In this document: positions 1 through 9,609 of the stretch, one piece after another
Layout: each line of letters starts with the position of its first letter
Position numbering within the stretch: position 1 is the first letter of the stretch
Source: Mucilaginibacter sp. OK283
GTDB taxonomy: Bacteria; Bacteroidota; Bacteroidia; Sphingobacteriales; Sphingobacteriaceae
Reading direction: 5' to 3'
Length of the DNA: 64,000 nt
Assembly: GCF_900110415.1 (NCBI RefSeq)
Contig: NZ_FODR01000005.1
Location: forward strand, 1 to 64,000
Notes under the pieces: model-generated
The model's database searches: none
Told to the model about the DNA's origin: nothing
What the model saw: the letters and a program-made list of their open reading frames with translations, nothing else
Position numbers and translations under genes: made by a program

Positions 1-95
1 GTTGTGAGTTGTGAGTTGTGAGTTGTGAGTTGTGAGTTGTGAGTTGTGAGTTGTGAGTTGTGAGTTGTGAGTTGTGAGTTGTGAGTTGTGAGTTG
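1..95. repeat. Heptamer tandem repeat (GTTGTGA)n
   Basis: About 13 perfect head-to-tail copies of GTTGTGA run from the first base of the window, so the array may begin further left. No open frame or promoter is visible in it. Three other heptamer arrays of similar make-up occur in this window, all between genes. Confidence 0.95.
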
Positions 96-141
96 GATTA
101 TGTTAAATAGTTAAAACAATCTTCGTCAAAGCAGCTTTCCA

Positions 142-205
142 TAATGACTAATGACTAATGACTAATGACTAATGACTAATGACTAATAACTAATGACTAA
201 TGATT
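142..205. repeat. Heptamer tandem repeat (TAATGAC)n
   Basis: About nine copies of TAATGAC with one variant unit (TAATAAC). It lies 50 bp after the first heptamer array with a different unit of the same length. The stretch 206-406 that follows is AT-rich and holds only the candidate regulatory sites listed next. Confidence 0.93.
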
Positions 206-280
206 GTAATATGTATGTTACAAAGAATTCAAAATTTGCTGGGTTTAGCTATAAAAAATATTGATAAATCCCATTTATCT

Positions 281-316
281 TGAAAATTGCGTAAAACTAC
301 GTATGCATTTTCAGTG
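281..316 (+). promoter_or_regulatory. Imperfect palindrome with CGTAAAACTAC core
   Basis: TGAAAAT at the left and ATTTTCA at the right flank a core reading GCGTAAAACTACGTATGC. The same CGTAAAACTAC core occurs at 41615-41625, again about 100 bp before a start codon. It could be an operator or a small hairpin; the function is inferred only. Confidence 0.35.
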
Positions 317-348
317 AAAACACCGTGTGTTTTTTAAATGTCAAGCCG

Positions 349-356
349 TATCTTTG
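349..356 (+). promoter_or_regulatory. Candidate Bacteroidota -7 promoter box
   Basis: TATCTTTG fits the Bacteroidota sigma-A consensus TAnnTTTG and lies 50 bp before the ATG at 407. No clear TTTG -33 element is visible, so the call rests on the -7 box and its position. Confidence 0.4.
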
Positions 357-406
357 ATGTAACATTTATTTAATACCTAAGTCCCGAATTTAATCTGCCT
401 ATCGCT

Positions 407-736
407 ATGAAACTTTTTTACCATTTTTTATTCTTCGTGATAGCATCACTCGTACTATTGGCATGTGCCAGTGTTTTTGCATCCGATCCTCAGGTTCAAT
501 CGCAAACAGATGAATTTACATCGCCGGAGCCCGACGATGACAGCCCTGTGCATGATTCAACAATAGCTGCCGACCAAACCGGCCTGTTTGTGCTTACAGG
601 CTTAAAGGATAACACACAGTCATATCTTTTTTACGCGGTTAATGGCAAACAAAAACAGGTCTATAAAAAGTACTCATACCTGGACAATTTTCAAGTAGTA
701 TTCAATCAATTTAGCCTGCCCCAAAAATTCAAATAG
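407..736 (+). CDS. Small secreted protein or lipoprotein, unknown function
   Basis: A 109-residue protein that I do not recognise. Residues 1-26 form a hydrophobic signal sequence. It contains LLAC (Cys20), which could be a lipobox, but also VFAS just after it, so cleavage by either signal peptidase is possible. Residues 30-55 are acidic and low in complexity (Asp, Glu, Ser, Pro), like a linker. The C-terminal half has mixed polar and aromatic residues with several Lys and Tyr. The gene stands alone: a promoter-like box lies 50 bp upstream and a terminator hairpin about 50 bp downstream, which supports a real monocistronic unit. It is probably an envelope protein. Confidence 0.6.
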   Translation: MKLFYHFLFFVIASLVLLACASVFASDPQVQSQTDEFTSPEPDDDSPVHDSTIAADQTGLFVLTGLKDNTQSYLFYAVNGKQKQVYKKYSYLDNFQVVFNQFSLPQKFK

Positions 737-785
737 TTCGATTCAGTTAATTTTTTAGTTTAATTTAGTTAGGGAAACAGTTGCA

Positions 786-822
786 AGCAGCCGGTATAGC
801 AATGTACCGGCTGTCTTGTTTT
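786..822 (+). terminator. Rho-independent terminator
   Basis: CAGCCGGTA (788-796) pairs perfectly with TACCGGCTG (805-813) and is followed by a T-rich run. It sits about 50 bp after the stop of the gene ending at 736. The rest of 737-1060 shows nothing else I can support. Confidence 0.75.
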
Positions 823-1060
823 TGCAAGTTGCCGGGCAGCTCTTAGTATTTAAAATGCCCAAATGTAAAAAATATGCTTAACACGGGAATGGCGAGTAAA
901 AAGTAGGCTTTGGCTAATTGCACATTATCGGCATTGCCAGTTATAAATACTTTGTACATGTCGGTTTTTATGGTTTCTATTCTTGCTTTCATAACTCAAA
1001 AAATTAAAGTCGCGGTAAATGTGGACTGTTGTAATTTTGACAGAAAGCGCTACGCAGGGT

Positions 1061-1474
1061 TTAATGATGTACAAAATTATCCTTGCTCATTTCGGGATGG
1101 TAATGTAACCCCGGAGTAAGCCAGTGGAGCAGTATCACCCTTGAATACCTGAAATTAAACGGCGATAATACTACAGCCACACTTAATATAATGGCACAAT
1201 ACAGCCAGGGGTTACTGCTGCCGGTTAAAACACTAATGGCCACGGCAAGGGTAACCATTTCGGCAACGTTTAGGGCATAGCTCACAAACATAGCCACATA
1301 AAAATACCCGGGTTCCCGTTCATAAACAAGGCCGCAGTGCGTGCAGGTTTTGTTCATCACCTGACCCTTAAAGCCATACATACCGTTGGCAAACAAGTCG
1401 CCACGGCGGCAACGGGGGCATTTTGCATGTACTATGGCGGGCCAGGCTGCTAATTTATATTGGGTAGTTTCCAT
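1061..1474 (-). CDS. DUF983 family membrane protein
   Basis: A 137-residue protein with a zinc-ribbon-like start followed by two membrane segments. Two CxxC pairs (Cys19/Cys22 and Cys44/Cys47) lie in an ARCP-type N-terminal region. EPGYFYVAMFVSYALN and the segments after it, to about residue 115, are hydrophobic and should span the membrane. This order and the GYFY motif are typical of DUF983, a family of small membrane proteins of unknown role that is common in Bacteroidota and alphaproteobacteria. It starts 13 bp after the AraC-type gene on the same strand, so the two are probably co-transcribed. The metal binding is inferred from the cysteines. Confidence 0.85.
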   Translation of the reverse strand: METTQYKLAAWPAIVHAKCPRCRRGDLFANGMYGFKGQVMNKTCTHCGLVYEREPGYFYVAMFVSYALNVAEMVTLAVAISVLTGSSNPWLYCAIILSVAVVLSPFNFRYSRVILLHWLTPGLHYHPEMSKDNFVHH

Positions 1475-1487
1475 AATGTTATCCAGT

Positions 1488-2363
1488 TTAAGATGTTAAT
1501 ATTTGTTTGCGAAATTCTTCGGGGGTAACGCCTTCTGTTTTTTTGAAAAATTTAGTAAAGTAGGAATTGTCGCTAAAATTCAACCTGAATGAAATGTCGC
1601 TTATGCTCAACTGCGGATTGGTAAGCAAGCGCTTAGCCTCCAGCAAAGTGCGGTTGCGGATCAGTTCGCCGGCCGATAAACCCAATAAGTCCTTACAAAC
1701 GGCATTAAGGTGGTTTGGGGTGATGTACAGCAGTTCGGCATAATCTTTTGGCAGCTTAATATCGGCGTAATGCTGTTCAATTAATTTTTGATAATTTTTA
1801 AGCAATGTTTGGTTGTAGGTTAGTTTACCGGCAGTAACCGGGTTATTATTAAGCCTGTTTACAAGGATAAAAATTTGTAACATCAGCAAACGCACCATAT
1901 CGCTGCCAGATGGTGCAGGGCTGCTTATTTCATTGATGATGCGCTCAAACAGTTCTTTTACAGTGGCAAAGCTATTGGCGGGTAAATTAACAACGGCATC
2001 GTTTAAATTGCCGTTAAAAAACGAAAAACCATCCAGGTATCCCGGTTGTAATAAAAACGACTGGATAAAAGCTTCCGAAAAATTAATGATATAACCATCT
2101 GTAAACCCCTCAAAATGCCAGGAGTGCACCTGCCCCGGAACCATGAAATATATTTGGCCTGGCTTTACGTCAAAGCGTTCAAAATCGATGCTGTGCGTAC
2201 CTGCACCATGGGTAAATAGTACCAGGTGATAAAACGAGTGCCTATGCGGAAAAAACAGACTTTTATGACTATCAAGATACGGCGCAAACCGGCTTACCAG
2301 CAGATCGTCCTGCCGAACGTCGGACAGGGAACAAATATCATAAATAGGAATGCTTTGTATCAT
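1488..2363 (-). CDS. AraC family transcriptional regulator
   Basis: A 291-residue regulator. Residues about 35-110 form a cupin-type sensing domain (PGQIYFMVPGQVHSW is the usual cupin turn with His). Residues about 190-288 are a double helix-turn-helix AraC domain, with the second-helix motif ISFRLNFSDNSYFTKFFKK and the closing TPEEFRK. The ligand cannot be read from the sequence. It lies directly upstream of the DUF983 gene, which may be its target, and downstream of a hybrid kinase on the same strand. Two direct repeats of AATGGTACT, 21 bp apart, lie just upstream and are good candidates for its own binding site. Confidence 0.93.
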   Translation of the reverse strand: MIQSIPIYDICSLSDVRQDDLLVSRFAPYLDSHKSLFFPHRHSFYHLVLFTHGAGTHSIDFERFDVKPGQIYFMVPGQVHSWHFEGFTDGYIINFSEAFIQSFLLQPGYLDGFSFFNGNLNDAVVNLPANSFATVKELFERIINEISSPAPSGSDMVRLLMLQIFILVNRLNNNPVTAGKLTYNQTLLKNYQKLIEQHYADIKLPKDYAELLYITPNHLNAVCKDLLGLSAGELIRNRTLLEAKRLLTNPQLSISDISFRLNFSDNSYFTKFFKKTEGVTPEEFRKQILTS

Positions 2364-2394
2364 AATTCAAAGCTACACACAATACCACCGCTTT

Positions 2395-2424
2395 AATGGT
2401 ACTGTACATAGTTTGAATGGTACT
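2395..2424 (-). promoter_or_regulatory. Candidate AraC operator: two direct repeats
   Basis: AATGGTACT occurs at 2395-2403 and again at 2416-2424, a 21-bp period (two helical turns), as AraC-type dimers often need. It is 32 bp upstream of the AraC-type start codon. A CAAAGCTA box (TAGCTTTG on the minus strand, TAnnTTTG type) is at 2368-2375. Autoregulation is inferred. Confidence 0.4.
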
Positions 2425-2451
2425 ATTTACTGATTTTTTTATTTTGATCTA

Positions 2452-4215
2452 TTAAGCTTTAGTCCATTTCTGAATCACATTCTCCAACCGCTCAAAGGTA
2501 AAAGGCTTGCTTACAAAATCTTTCATGCCAGCCATGGTACATTCATTTTCATCCTCGCTTAAAACATTGGCCGTCATGGCAATGATAGGCGGCGCATGTT
2601 TGCCCTGCTTTTTTATAATGGTACGTGTAGCCTGTAACCCGTCCATTTCAGGCATCTGTACATCCATAAATATGAGATCGTAATGCTGCTTGTCGCTCAT
2701 CAGGATTGCTTCCCGGCCATTTTCGGCAATATCTATACTATAACCAACCTTTTTGAAAATTTTGCTTGCAATCAGCTGGTTCATTTTATTGTCTTCGGCC
2801 AGGAGAATTTTTAGCGGGCGGTATTGGAATACTTCTTTGTTATCTGTTTTTACGTCGGCCGGTAATTCGCCATTGGCAACCCTTAAAGGCAAATTAAAAA
2901 TAAATAACGACCCTTCGGCCTCCTTGCTGATGGCCCATATTTTGCCACCCATCAGTTCGACCAGTTTTTTACAGATGGACAGACCAAGGCCGGTGCCGCC
3001 ATATTTGCGCAACGCCGTTGTATTTACCTGGGTAAATGGCTTAAATAATTGCGTTAATGATTCCTGGCTGATGCCAATGCCATCATCCTTTACGCGGAAG
3101 CTGAGGTCTTGTACCCCATCTTTTATTTGGGATCCTTTTACGGTTACCGTAACGGCGCCTTCATCGGTAAATTTAATGGCATTGCCTATCAGGTTTACCA
3201 AAATTTGTTGCAGGCGGCCTTCGTCAACCTTAACAAATTGCGATACATTATCATCTACATGGTAGCTCAGGTTGATGGGTTTGCGCAGGTTGGTAATGCC
3301 GGGCTGGCTGATATCGATAATAGTTTTAACGCAATGCCTGATGTTGGTAGTAACCGGGGTAATGGTTAGCTTATCGGCCTCTATTTTGGAGATATCTAAA
3401 ATATCGCTGATGATATTGATGAGGATGTGACCGCTTGATTGCAGGGTTTGCAATAGCTCATGCTGCTCTGGTGTAAGCGCCGATCGTGATAGTAATTGCG
3501 AAGCACCGATTATGCCGTTTAATGGCGTCCGTATTTCATGGCTCATATTGGCCAAAAAGTTTGATTTGGCAAAGGTGGCGGCTTCGGCTTCTTCTTTTGA
3601 CAACCTGAGTTCAATTTGCGATTGTTGCAGTTGCTCGCTTTTTTTAATTAAATCCCGTTTATCGCTTTCGTGGCTTTTTTTAATAAAGCCTATTAATAGA
3701 CCAACTACTATTATATTAATAACGGCAGATGCTATCAAGTCAAATTCGGCAGATGCTTTGTTGGCGGCACCTGTTACCCATTCGGGATGTATTTTTTCTA
3801 ACTGATAACAGGTAACAAATACAACACACAACAAAGCGATGAAGATATAGTGGTAACGTTGTTTTATTAATAACGTTATCAATACAATTAAAAAGATGCC
3901 TATCTGGGTGGTTGATCCGCTGATACCCCCGTTGTAAAACCAACCGGGGAATATAGCGACAATACCAAAGCCAATAAAAATATAGACTTTTTTTTCACTA
4001 TAGTGTACAAAACGGCTTTGATAATATGCAAATGCAGAAAAGATTAGTAAAAAAAGATTAGCCAATATCAGCCCCCAGCTAAATCCCAAAAAAACATTAA
4101 TAATAATGGATATGACGTTATCAAGACAAATGAATAAGGCTATGGCATTAAAAAGTTTATTCTCGAGCGATAAAGCTGGATCGCCATAACCAATAATTTG
4201 TTTCAGCTTTTCCAT
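2452..4215 (-). CDS. Membrane hybrid histidine kinase with receiver domain
   Basis: A 587-residue hybrid sensor kinase. About five or six membrane segments fill residues 15-180 and there is no periplasmic sensor domain of note. A short coiled coil (about 185-215) leads to the HisKA domain with NMSHEIRTP and the phospho-acceptor His226. The HATPase domain follows (N box [14 protein letters not shown] boxes DDGIGIS and [18 protein letters not shown]). Residues about 465-585 are a receiver domain with LAEDN at the start, acceptor Asp518 in [11 protein letters not shown], and the lysine of SKPF. No separate output regulator is adjacent except the AraC-type gene 88 bp downstream on the same strand; a link between them is only possible. 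Confidence 0.95.
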   Translation of the reverse strand: MEKLKQIIGYGDPALSLENKLFNAIALFICLDNVISIIINVFLGFSWGLILANLFLLIFSAFAYYQSRFVHYSEKKVYIFIGFGIVAIFPGWFYNGGISGSTTQIGIFLIVLITLLIKQRYHYIFIALLCVVFVTCYQLEKIHPEWVTGAANKASAEFDLIASAVINIIVVGLLIGFIKKSHESDKRDLIKKSEQLQQSQIELRLSKEEAEAATFAKSNFLANMSHEIRTPLNGIIGASQLLSRSALTPEQHELLQTLQSSGHILINIISDILDISKIEADKLTITPVTTNIRHCVKTIIDISQPGITNLRKPINLSYHVDDNVSQFVKVDEGRLQQILVNLIGNAIKFTDEGAVTVTVKGSQIKDGVQDLSFRVKDDGIGISQESLTQLFKPFTQVNTTALRKYGGTGLGLSICKKLVELMGGKIWAISKEAEGSLFIFNLPLRVANGELPADVKTDNKEVFQYRPLKILLAEDNKMNQLIASKIFKKVGYSIDIAENGREAILMSDKQHYDLIFMDVQMPEMDGLQATRTIIKKQGKHAPPIIAMTANVLSEDENECTMAGMKDFVSKPFTFERLENVIQKWTKA

Positions 4216-4307
4216 TTAAAATAAATAATTAATTATAAGGAATTTATACGTGATAAAGTGTCAAAAAGATAGGTTAAATAAGCGATTTTTTTTGAATAAA
4301 AAATAAT

Positions 4308-4339
4308 TAGTAGTGAGTAGTGAGTAGTGAGTAGTGAGG
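4308..4339. repeat. Heptamer tandem repeat (AGTAGTG)n
   Basis: Four copies of AGTAGTG, close to the unit type seen at 1-95 and 39411-39475. The intergenic stretch 4216-4600 around it also holds a nested inverted repeat (next entry) and no gene. Confidence 0.85.
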
Positions 4340-4454
4340 TAAATTTGACCAACAAGGTAGGCAATTCTGGAAATTCTTTAATTCGGTTAATTCAGATTCA
4401 GACAAATTTGCGTTAGGATCGGCGCGGATACCGGCCAATGGCGTAACGTAGGAT

Positions 4455-4603
4455 TAGTATCAAGTAATGAGTATCAAGTATCAAGGCTGGAGTTGTGAGT
4501 TTACGCTGTTAAATTGGACATTACGGGTAGCTGCTTGTGAGGACACAAGCAGTGGAAAAAAGCAAAAAAAATCTTGATACCTGATACTAACTACTTGATA
4601 CTA
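4455..4603. repeat. Nested inverted repeat ending on the FUSC stop codon
   Basis: The outer arms 4455-4485 and 4573-4603 match at about 28 of 31 positions as inverted copies; each is rich in TATCAAG/CTTGATA. Inside is a perfect 9-bp hairpin, CTGCTTGTG (4531-4539) with CACAAGCAG (4544-4552). The right arm ends exactly on the TAG stop codon of the FUSC-family gene (minus strand). It is built like the element at 9610-9747. Confidence 0.8.
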
Positions 4604-6745
4604 TTTTAAAATGCTATCCGTCACCTTCGCAATATCGTAGCTTATTTTATTGATAAAACCCAGTTGCTCTTTTAGTAGGTTTTCGTCGGCAGTAAGTTCG
4701 GGTTTGTCAATTTCGGTGGTCGGCGCGGTTTTACCTATGTTAAAATCGATGCTTTGGCCATGCAGTTTTTTGTTGCTTTCGTTAAGTACTGATATGTTTT
4801 TTTTGAGCAACCGCAGTGCCTCGGGGTGCGGTCGTTGCGCATTTTTTACCAGGCCCGCTTGTATAACGGCTATGTACGATGATAAAATATGGTTAAGTAC
4901 CACAAATTTGTGCACCTCTTTTACGTTACGCTGCTTGCTTTTGGGCTCGGATGTCATGCGCTCAAAAGTAGCCGATAAGTTGGCCGATTTTACATAGATA
5001 TCCTTACGGGCCAGCTTGAAAGCGGTAGTTCCTATGGTTTTGCCCGATAAACTTTCGGCAATGGTAATCAGGTATTTAATATTGGCCGCTACCACATCCC
5101 GCAGGGTTTCTTCAATTACCTCAAATTCCCAGGTTGGAAAAATGAGGTAACTGGCAATAAATGCGATAGATGAGCCTATCACGGTATCCAGGATTCGTTC
5201 CTGGGCAACATTTAAAAGGCCTACGCCTAAAAACTTAAACAAAATAAGCACATAAGGCGTCATGAAAATAACGCTGACTACATAGTTTAGCCGCTGAAAG
5301 CTGTATGCGCCTATCATGAATATGGTAAGCAATATAAACTGAACGGTGCTATCGGGTATAAAGTTCAAGATGAGTATGCCAATTGCGCCGCCGCCGATAG
5401 TGCCTATCAGCCTTTGGTAATTGCGCTGTTTGGATAGGCTGAAACCCGGTTTTAATATTACAATGATAGTTAGTAATACCCAATAACTATGGTGGCCCTG
5501 TGCTATGGTTTTGGCTGTTATAAAGCCAACCAAACAAACCAGCGATACCCGCAACGCGTGTTTAAAAACGCCCGACCCGAATGTGAAATTATCAAAGAAA
5601 ATATGTGGTGCATAATCCTGGTGGGTTACAAACTGGGAGTACTCTACTTCACCCTTTATTTCTGTGGATTTTAATAAGGTTTTTGAATTATAGTAGTTGT
5701 AAATGTTGTTAATACTTTCGGTAAGGTTACGCAGGTTGATGAGCACCTTTTTTAACACCAATGTGCTTGTTTCCTGCTGATCTTTACCTATGGCGTCTAT
5801 TTTTAATTTTAGCTTTTCAAGCTCCAGGTTAAAATCCATCACATGGCGGTGGCGGGTGTTTGATAATACAATATAGGCCACATCGTCAAGTTCGTCGGCC
5901 ATGTGGTGAATAATGCGTGCTATCTCGTTCAATACGCCGGTATCCTTAAACTTTTCGCGCATCTGGTAATAGTCATAGTGCGTGGCCATAATCTGCTCAA
6001 ACATATCTACCAGGTCAACAAATGTTAAAACCAGGATCCGGCTTGATGGGGTCGATTCCCTTACCACCAGGCGGCTTTTAAATAACAATTCGCGCACGGC
6101 ATCCTGGTGCTGGCTTACCTGTATCTGTTGGCTTACCAACTTGCGGTAATTTTCGTCAATATCGCTTTCAGGATTGTAAAATTCGGCTTTAATGCGCAGG
6201 AATTTGGCAATATCGGCCACATTTTCGCCAAGGGTTTGCTGTGCAGCCCGGTAAGGCCGGATGCCGAAGAAGATGAGGCTAAATAACATGTACCATACTC
6301 CCCCTGCCAGTATTTGCAGGCAGTACAGCAATACATCTGACGGGGCCAGGGCCTTATCCATCATAAATATCATGATGAGCAAGCTGCATGTACCAACAGA
6401 CGCAGCCCTGTTGCCATAAACCGTAAACATGCTGAACAGGAAAGAGAATAAAGTAATTTCGAGCCCCAGGGTGTAAATATTAAGGCGTGCAAAACCCGTG
6501 GTAACTGCTACAATGAGCAGGCACAAATTGCCAATTGCCATGGCATTGCGCTTGTGGGTTGCCGGGCCGGGGGTATCAATAACACAAATGCATAACGCCC
6601 CTAATGATAGGGTAAGCCCAAGATCAAATTTGTCAAACTCCAATAACAAAAGCGAGGGCAGCAGGATGCCAGCCGAGATCCGTAAACCATCAGAAAAATA
6701 CTGACTGTAAAAGAAACTGTTGATTTCGCGGGTGTTAAATTTCAT
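4601..6745 (-). CDS. FUSC family inner-membrane protein (YccS/YhfK-like)
   Basis: A 714-residue protein with the double layout of the FUSC/aromatic-acid-exporter family. A first block of about six membrane segments (residues 15-170) is followed by a long soluble helical region (170-390). A second membrane block (about 395-545) opens with HALRVSLVCLVGFITAK and contains HHSYWVLLTIIVILKPGFS and RLIGTIGGGAIGI, the FUSC signature. A soluble C-terminal part follows. The length is close to E. coli YccS. Relatives are proposed efflux components, but the substrate is unknown here. The gene stands alone and its stop codon lies on an inverted-repeat arm. Confidence 0.9.
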   Translation of the reverse strand: MKFNTREINSFFYSQYFSDGLRISAGILLPSLLLLEFDKFDLGLTLSLGALCICVIDTPGPATHKRNAMAIGNLCLLIVAVTTGFARLNIYTLGLEITLFSFLFSMFTVYGNRAASVGTCSLLIMIFMMDKALAPSDVLLYCLQILAGGVWYMLFSLIFFGIRPYRAAQQTLGENVADIAKFLRIKAEFYNPESDIDENYRKLVSQQIQVSQHQDAVRELLFKSRLVVRESTPSSRILVLTFVDLVDMFEQIMATHYDYYQMREKFKDTGVLNEIARIIHHMADELDDVAYIVLSNTRHRHVMDFNLELEKLKLKIDAIGKDQQETSTLVLKKVLINLRNLTESINNIYNYYNSKTLLKSTEIKGEVEYSQFVTHQDYAPHIFFDNFTFGSGVFKHALRVSLVCLVGFITAKTIAQGHHSYWVLLTIIVILKPGFSLSKQRNYQRLIGTIGGGAIGILILNFIPDSTVQFILLTIFMIGAYSFQRLNYVVSVIFMTPYVLILFKFLGVGLLNVAQERILDTVIGSSIAFIASYLIFPTWEFEVIEETLRDVVAANIKYLITIAESLSGKTIGTTAFKLARKDIYVKSANLSATFERMTSEPKSKQRNVKEVHKFVVLNHILSSYIAVIQAGLVKNAQRPHPEALRLLKKNISVLNESNKKLHGQSIDFNIGKTAPTTEIDKPELTADENLLKEQLGFINKISYDIAKVTDSILK

Positions 6746-7028
6746 TATTTTTTGTCCGTTTTTACCGGCAATAAAGCTACGATGAATACTTTTATGATTG
6801 GTTTTTTGTTGAAACTGATATTATGTTTTCATTTACGCTTTTTTTGCACCCAAAATGCACTGTAAATTTACAATAATTAAATATTTTGACATGGTTTTAG
6901 TAAATATGGCATTAATATTAGTTTTTTGTTAGTAATTATCTATTTTTTGCCAAAAATGAATTAAATTCACCGCCGGTATTGTGGCTCGCCCTTTACCCAT
7001 CAATTTTAACCTTCAATTTATTTGTGCT

Positions 7029-9602
7029 ATGTCGTTAAATTCAAAACTCAGTCAAAGGGAAACAACTTTTAACAGCGAAGTTGTAACCCGTTTTGAGTTG
7101 TATAACAGTTTGTTCCAAACCCTGCCGTTTTACCAGGTAAAGGATACCGGAATTTTACTGCCCTTTTTTAGCTCGCATTGCGAAAAGGGCGCCGCCATGA
7201 ACGCATCGCCTACAGAAATTATCGAAAGTTTTTTTAAAAAATATGTACCGGATATTGACCATCGCGAGCAAATTAACCGCATGTTCCGTTTTATACAATA
7301 TATCGAACGGCAGGTGGTTTTGTTTGACGCCATTGAAGATTCATCATTTAATAAAATAGGCAAATTTGATGATACCGGTACACTGCAAAGCCTTTTACAA
7401 CAAGCGGCCATAAGCGATGAAACGCGCAAAAGCATAAGCGAGAAACTTAAAGATTTTTCGTTAAGGCTGGTACTTACCGCCCACCCAACCCAATTTTATC
7501 CGGGTACTGTACTGGGTATTATGACAGACCTTATTGAGGCCGTAAAAGTTAACGATATCCCCACTATTGATGTGTTGCTGCAGCAGTTGGGCAAAACACC
7601 ATTCTTTAATAAAACATCGCCAACGCCGGTTGATGAAGCCATAAGCCTTACCTGGTTTTTAGAAAACATATTTTATTATGCCGTATCGGGCATCCAATCA
7701 AAACTGGAAGAAGAATTTGAGATTGACCCAACCAACCAATTGCTGGAGATGGGCTTTTGGCCGGGCGGCGACAGGGATGGCAACCCCAACGTAACTACCG
7801 AAAGCACAAAAGAAGTAGCCAGGTATTTAAGGCAGCGCCTGTTCAGGTGTTACTACCGCGATTACCGGGTGCTTAAACGCCGCATAACTTTCCGTGGGGT
7901 TGAAAAACCGATGGCCAAGCTGGAAAAACTGATTTACAGGAATGCCAATGAACACCAGGCCGACCCAAAAGACCTGCAGGGCGAGCTGTTAGATTTGCTG
8001 CAAACCATTAAGCACACCCTGGTAACCGACCACGGCGGGCTGTTTTTAGATGTTGTAGAAAACCTGATTCAAAAGATACGCTTGTTTGGCTGCTATTTTG
8101 CTACCATCGATATCAGGCAGGATAGCCGTGTGCTGCGCAATGTATTTGATTTTGTAACCTCGCAAGCCGATACCGGCGTTGTTGAAGGCTACACCGATTT
8201 GGACGAAAAAGAAAAGCTGAAAAAGCTGCCCTTTAAGGAGGTTGACTATCACCGTGCCGAAGATGCCGATGCCATGACCTGCGATACGCTGGACACCATC
8301 AGGCTCATAAAACAAATTCAGCATAGCAACGGGGAGAAGGCCTGCCAGCGTTTTATTATCAGTAACTGCCAGCGTGCATCTGATATTTTGCAGCTGATTG
8401 ATTTGTTTTTATGGAGTGGATGGAAAAAAGATAGCCTGAAAGTTGACTTTATGCCGCTGTTTGAAACCGTGAACGATCTTGCTAATGCAGGCGAGATCAT
8501 GGAGCAACTGTACACCCACCCATATTACGCTGAACATTTAAAATTACGGGGCAACAGGCAAACCATTATGCTCGGCTTCTCTGACGGGACTAAAGACGGC
8601 GGTTATTTAATGGCCAACTGGAGTATATATAAAGCGAAGGTTGAAATGACGGCCATTGCCCGTAAATATGGCATCAGCCTGGCATTTTTTGATGGCAGGG
8701 GAGGCCCGCCTGCACGTGGCGGCGGTAAAACACATCGTTTTTATGCCTCAATGGGCAACGACATTGCAAATGAGCACATTCAGCTTACCATACAGGGCCA
8801 AACAGTAAGCTCGCAATACGGCTCTGTTGAAACGGCAAGGTTTAATATGGAGCAACTGCTTAACGCCGGTATTATTTCTGCCTTGCATCCCGATCGTAAA
8901 GATTTGTTGGGTACCAGGCACAAAACATTGATATCGGAAATGGCCGACGAAAGCTACTCGCTTTTTATGGCGCTACGCGCACACCCGTTATTTTTAGAGT
9001 ACCTTGAAAAATTCAGTCCGCTTAAATTACTGTCAAAAATCAATATCAGCAGCAGGCCAACCAAACGCGGCGGCGGCGGGCCTATGAAATTGGAAGATTT
9101 ACGCGCCATTAGCTTTGTAACCTCCTGGAGCCAGCTTAAACAAAGTATCCCCGGTTTTTATGGGGTAGGTACTTCATTAAAAAAGATGAAAGATGATGGC
9201 AACTGGCACGAGGTGCAGGAGTTGTACAAAACATCGGGTTTCTTTAAAACCATGCTTGATAACTGTATGATGTCGATGTCGAAATCCGATTTCAGGGTTA
9301 CGGCTTACCTGGAAAAAGACAAAAAATTTGGCGAATTCTGGAAAATGCTGAAGGAAGAGTTTGTGCTTACCCGCACCATGTTACTGGAGCTAACCGGCAG
9401 CACCGTACTAATGGAAGAATACCCGGTTGAACGTAAATCAATTGCCATCCGCGAAAAAATTGTATTGCCGTTGGTTATTATGCAGCATTACGCCTTGCAG
9501 TGCTTAAACAACTGCAAGGATGAAGAGCTGATAGAAATTTATCGCAAGCTGGTGATTAGGACGGTTTACGGTATAGTGAACGCGGGGAGGAATTTGGCGT
9601 AA
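7029..9602 (+). CDS. ppc: Phosphoenolpyruvate carboxylase
   Basis: Cytoplasmic enzyme that adds bicarbonate to phosphoenolpyruvate to make oxaloacetate, refilling the citric acid cycle. With the ATG at 7029 it has 857 residues, normal for the family. LTAHPTQ carries the catalytic His (residue 152; most family members have TAHPTE). GFSDGTKDGGYL and FFDGRGGPPARGGGKTH are the Bacteroidota forms of the substrate and phosphate-binding loops. GFWPGGDRDGNPNVT is the other strongly conserved block. An in-frame GTG at 6981 would add 16 residues of no family likeness, so I prefer 7029. The C-terminus is GRNLA rather than RNTG. No partner genes; a nested inverted repeat begins 8 bp after the stop. Confidence 0.97.
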   Translation: MSLNSKLSQRETTFNSEVVTRFELYNSLFQTLPFYQVKDTGILLPFFSSHCEKGAAMNASPTEIIESFFKKYVPDIDHREQINRMFRFIQYIERQVVLFDAIEDSSFNKIGKFDDTGTLQSLLQQAAISDETRKSISEKLKDFSLRLVLTAHPTQFYPGTVLGIMTDLIEAVKVNDIPTIDVLLQQLGKTPFFNKTSPTPVDEAISLTWFLENIFYYAVSGIQSKLEEEFEIDPTNQLLEMGFWPGGDRDGNPNVTTESTKEVARYLRQRLFRCYYRDYRVLKRRITFRGVEKPMAKLEKLIYRNANEHQADPKDLQGELLDLLQTIKHTLVTDHGGLFLDVVENLIQKIRLFGCYFATIDIRQDSRVLRNVFDFVTSQADTGVVEGYTDLDEKEKLKKLPFKEVDYHRAEDADAMTCDTLDTIRLIKQIQHSNGEKACQRFIISNCQRASDILQLIDLFLWSGWKKDSLKVDFMPLFETVNDLANAGEIMEQLYTHPYYAEHLKLRGNRQTIMLGFSDGTKDGGYLMANWSIYKAKVEMTAIARKYGISLAFFDGRGGPPARGGGKTHRFYASMGNDIANEHIQLTIQGQTVSSQYGSVETARFNMEQLLNAGIISALHPDRKDLLGTRHKTLISEMADESYSLFMALRAHPLFLEYLEKFSPLKLLSKINISSRPTKRGGGGPMKLEDLRAISFVTSWSQLKQSIPGFYGVGTSLKKMKDDGNWHEVQELYKTSGFFKTMLDNCMMSMSKSDFRVTAYLEKDKKFGEFWKMLKEEFVLTRTMLLELTGSTVLMEEYPVERKSIAIREKIVLPLVIMQHYALQCLNNCKDEELIEIYRKLVIRTVYGIVNAGRNLA

Positions 9603-9609
9603 GCCCCGG

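Noticed and set aside
1..205. CRISPR array
   Set aside because: The units are 7 bp head to tail with no spacers and no cas genes.
910..1119. 69-residue open frame on the plus strand
   Set aside because: Overlaps the DUF983 gene on the other strand, lacks family likeness and has no promoter.
6981..7028. GTG start extending ppc by 16 residues
   Set aside because: The added part has no likeness to other PEP carboxylases, and the ATG at 7029 is a better start.
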